Shown: positions 63,612 to 64,000 of the stretch, in pieces
Layout of the letters: each line of letters begins with the position of its first letter
How positions within the stretch are numbered: position 1 is the stretch's first letter
DNA from: Stieleria mannarensis
Lineage (GTDB): Bacteria > Planctomycetota > Planctomycetia > Pirellulales > Pirellulaceae
Assembly: GCF_014154935.1 (NCBI RefSeq)
Contig: NZ_JACEHH010000008.1
Coordinates: 62,001 to 126,000, forward strand
Direction: 5' to 3'
Length of the DNA: 64,000 nucleotides
Program-made: the position numbers and the translations under genes
The notes under the pieces: generated by a model
What the model was told of the DNA's origin: nothing
What the model saw: only the letters and a program-made list of their open reading frames with translations
Databases searched by the model: none

Positions 63612-64000
63612 TTCGGCGACGGTGAATGCGTCACCGGCCGCTTCGTCACCCGGCAGGTCGCCGAGACTGTCCGCATCACTTTAGCCGATGGCACGCAGCT
63701 CGAAGGCACCCCGGTCCACCCGATCTGGAGTGTCGACCGCGGCGACTTCATCGCGCTGAGCGAACTGGCTGTTGGCGAACGTCTGCAAACCGCTGGCGGC
63801 CCGCTGGCGATCGCGTCGATCGAAACCCGATGCGTTCCGGTTCCAGTCTACAACTTCGAAGTCCGCGGCCAACACGTGTACCAGGTCACCGATGTTGGTA
63901 TCCTGGTGCGCAATGCCGCGAATTGCATATATGGCGCGGTGAGAAGATTGTCGTCCGCTCTTGACTCTACGAATAAAACCGTCAAAGAATTTCAGATGAT
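63579..64000 (+). CDS. Hint-type (pretoxin) domain protein, partial, broken upstream
   Basis: The frame is open from 63579 to the window end. From 63615 it reads 'GDGECVTGRFVTR', 'VRITLADGTQLEGTPVHPIW', 'ALSELAVGERLQTAGG' and 'VPVYNFEVRGQHVYQ', then 'VTDVGILVRNAA'. This is the C-terminal half of a PT-HINT autoprocessing domain, which in polymorphic toxins releases the toxin that follows. The normal end is 'VHN'; here it is 'VRN', so the penultimate His is missing and cleavage is doubtful. The 25 or so codons after it are the start of an unknown C-terminal domain. No start codon or signal peptide is present. I treat it as a gene cut off by the insertion. Confidence 0.65.

Noticed and set aside
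1-64000. CRISPR arrays, tRNA or rRNA genes
   Set aside because: No regularly spaced direct repeats with unique spacers, and no cloverleaf or rRNA-like sequence was recognised on either strand.

Overview
The window looks like chromosomal DNA of a planctomycete, most likely the Pirellulaceae (Rhodopirellula/Stieleria-like). This rests on sequence character, not on a marker gene. The DNA is GC-rich. There are two secreted proteins of the PVC-type 'membrane-bound dehydrogenase + HEAT + CxxCH heme' family. Several proteins are very large (about 3260, 2110, 1970 and 1440 residues). An LptD-type outer-membrane assembly protein and a FadL-type porin show a Gram-negative envelope. Intergenic DNA is crowded with short dispersed palindromic repeats. 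I saw no tRNA, rRNA or CRISPR array.

Layout. 1-3.4 kb: small membrane proteins of unknown function and a 248-bp MITE-like element. 3.4-9.5 kb: a U32-family Fe-S protein, a TVGYS potassium channel with RCK domains, a single-domain response regulator, and a FadL/OmpP1 porin. 9.5-17.1 kb: a giant pseudokinase/AAA/GAF/histidine kinase/REC/HPt hybrid, divergent from a hotdog-methyltransferase fusion. 17.1-21.3 kb: an NfeD-type membrane serine protease, a small membrane protein, and type II glutamine synthetase with a long leader and a clear terminator. 21.6-29.9 kb: an SGNH/heme PVC protein; a GGQ release-factor-like gene whose stop codon overlaps the start of a doubly flavinylated (two FMN_bind domains) NapH/NosR-like membrane protein; and a zinc-ribbon membrane protein. 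30.1-36.6 kb: a YtrA-type GntR regulator with a textbook promoter overlapped by a palindromic operator, an ABC ATPase, and two tandem paralogous permeases of about 800 residues. 36.8-50.3 kb: a thioredoxin-fold protein, a TPR protein of about 3260 residues, and a second PVC heme protein. 50.8-62.4 kb: a secreted giant with macroglobulin-like domains, a ferritin-like protein, CutA and LptD. 62.4-64 kb: a graveyard of tandem repeats, a broken transposase and an interrupted Hint-type polymorphic-toxin gene that runs off the window.

The genes do not form one pathway. The recognisable modules are envelope biogenesis and transport (LptD, FadL-like, NfeD, the ABC system), extracytoplasmic redox chemistry (two heme proteins, the double-FMN protein, the thioredoxin-fold protein), signalling (the giant hybrid kinase and a lone receiver) and nitrogen assimilation (GSII). 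The best candidates for undescribed biology are the GntR/ABC/twin-permease operon, the release-factor/flavoprotein overlapping pair, the hotdog-methyltransferase fusion, the pseudokinase hybrid sensor, the thioester-less macroglobulin-like giant and the repeat families. All family assignments are by eye from motifs; no database search was run.
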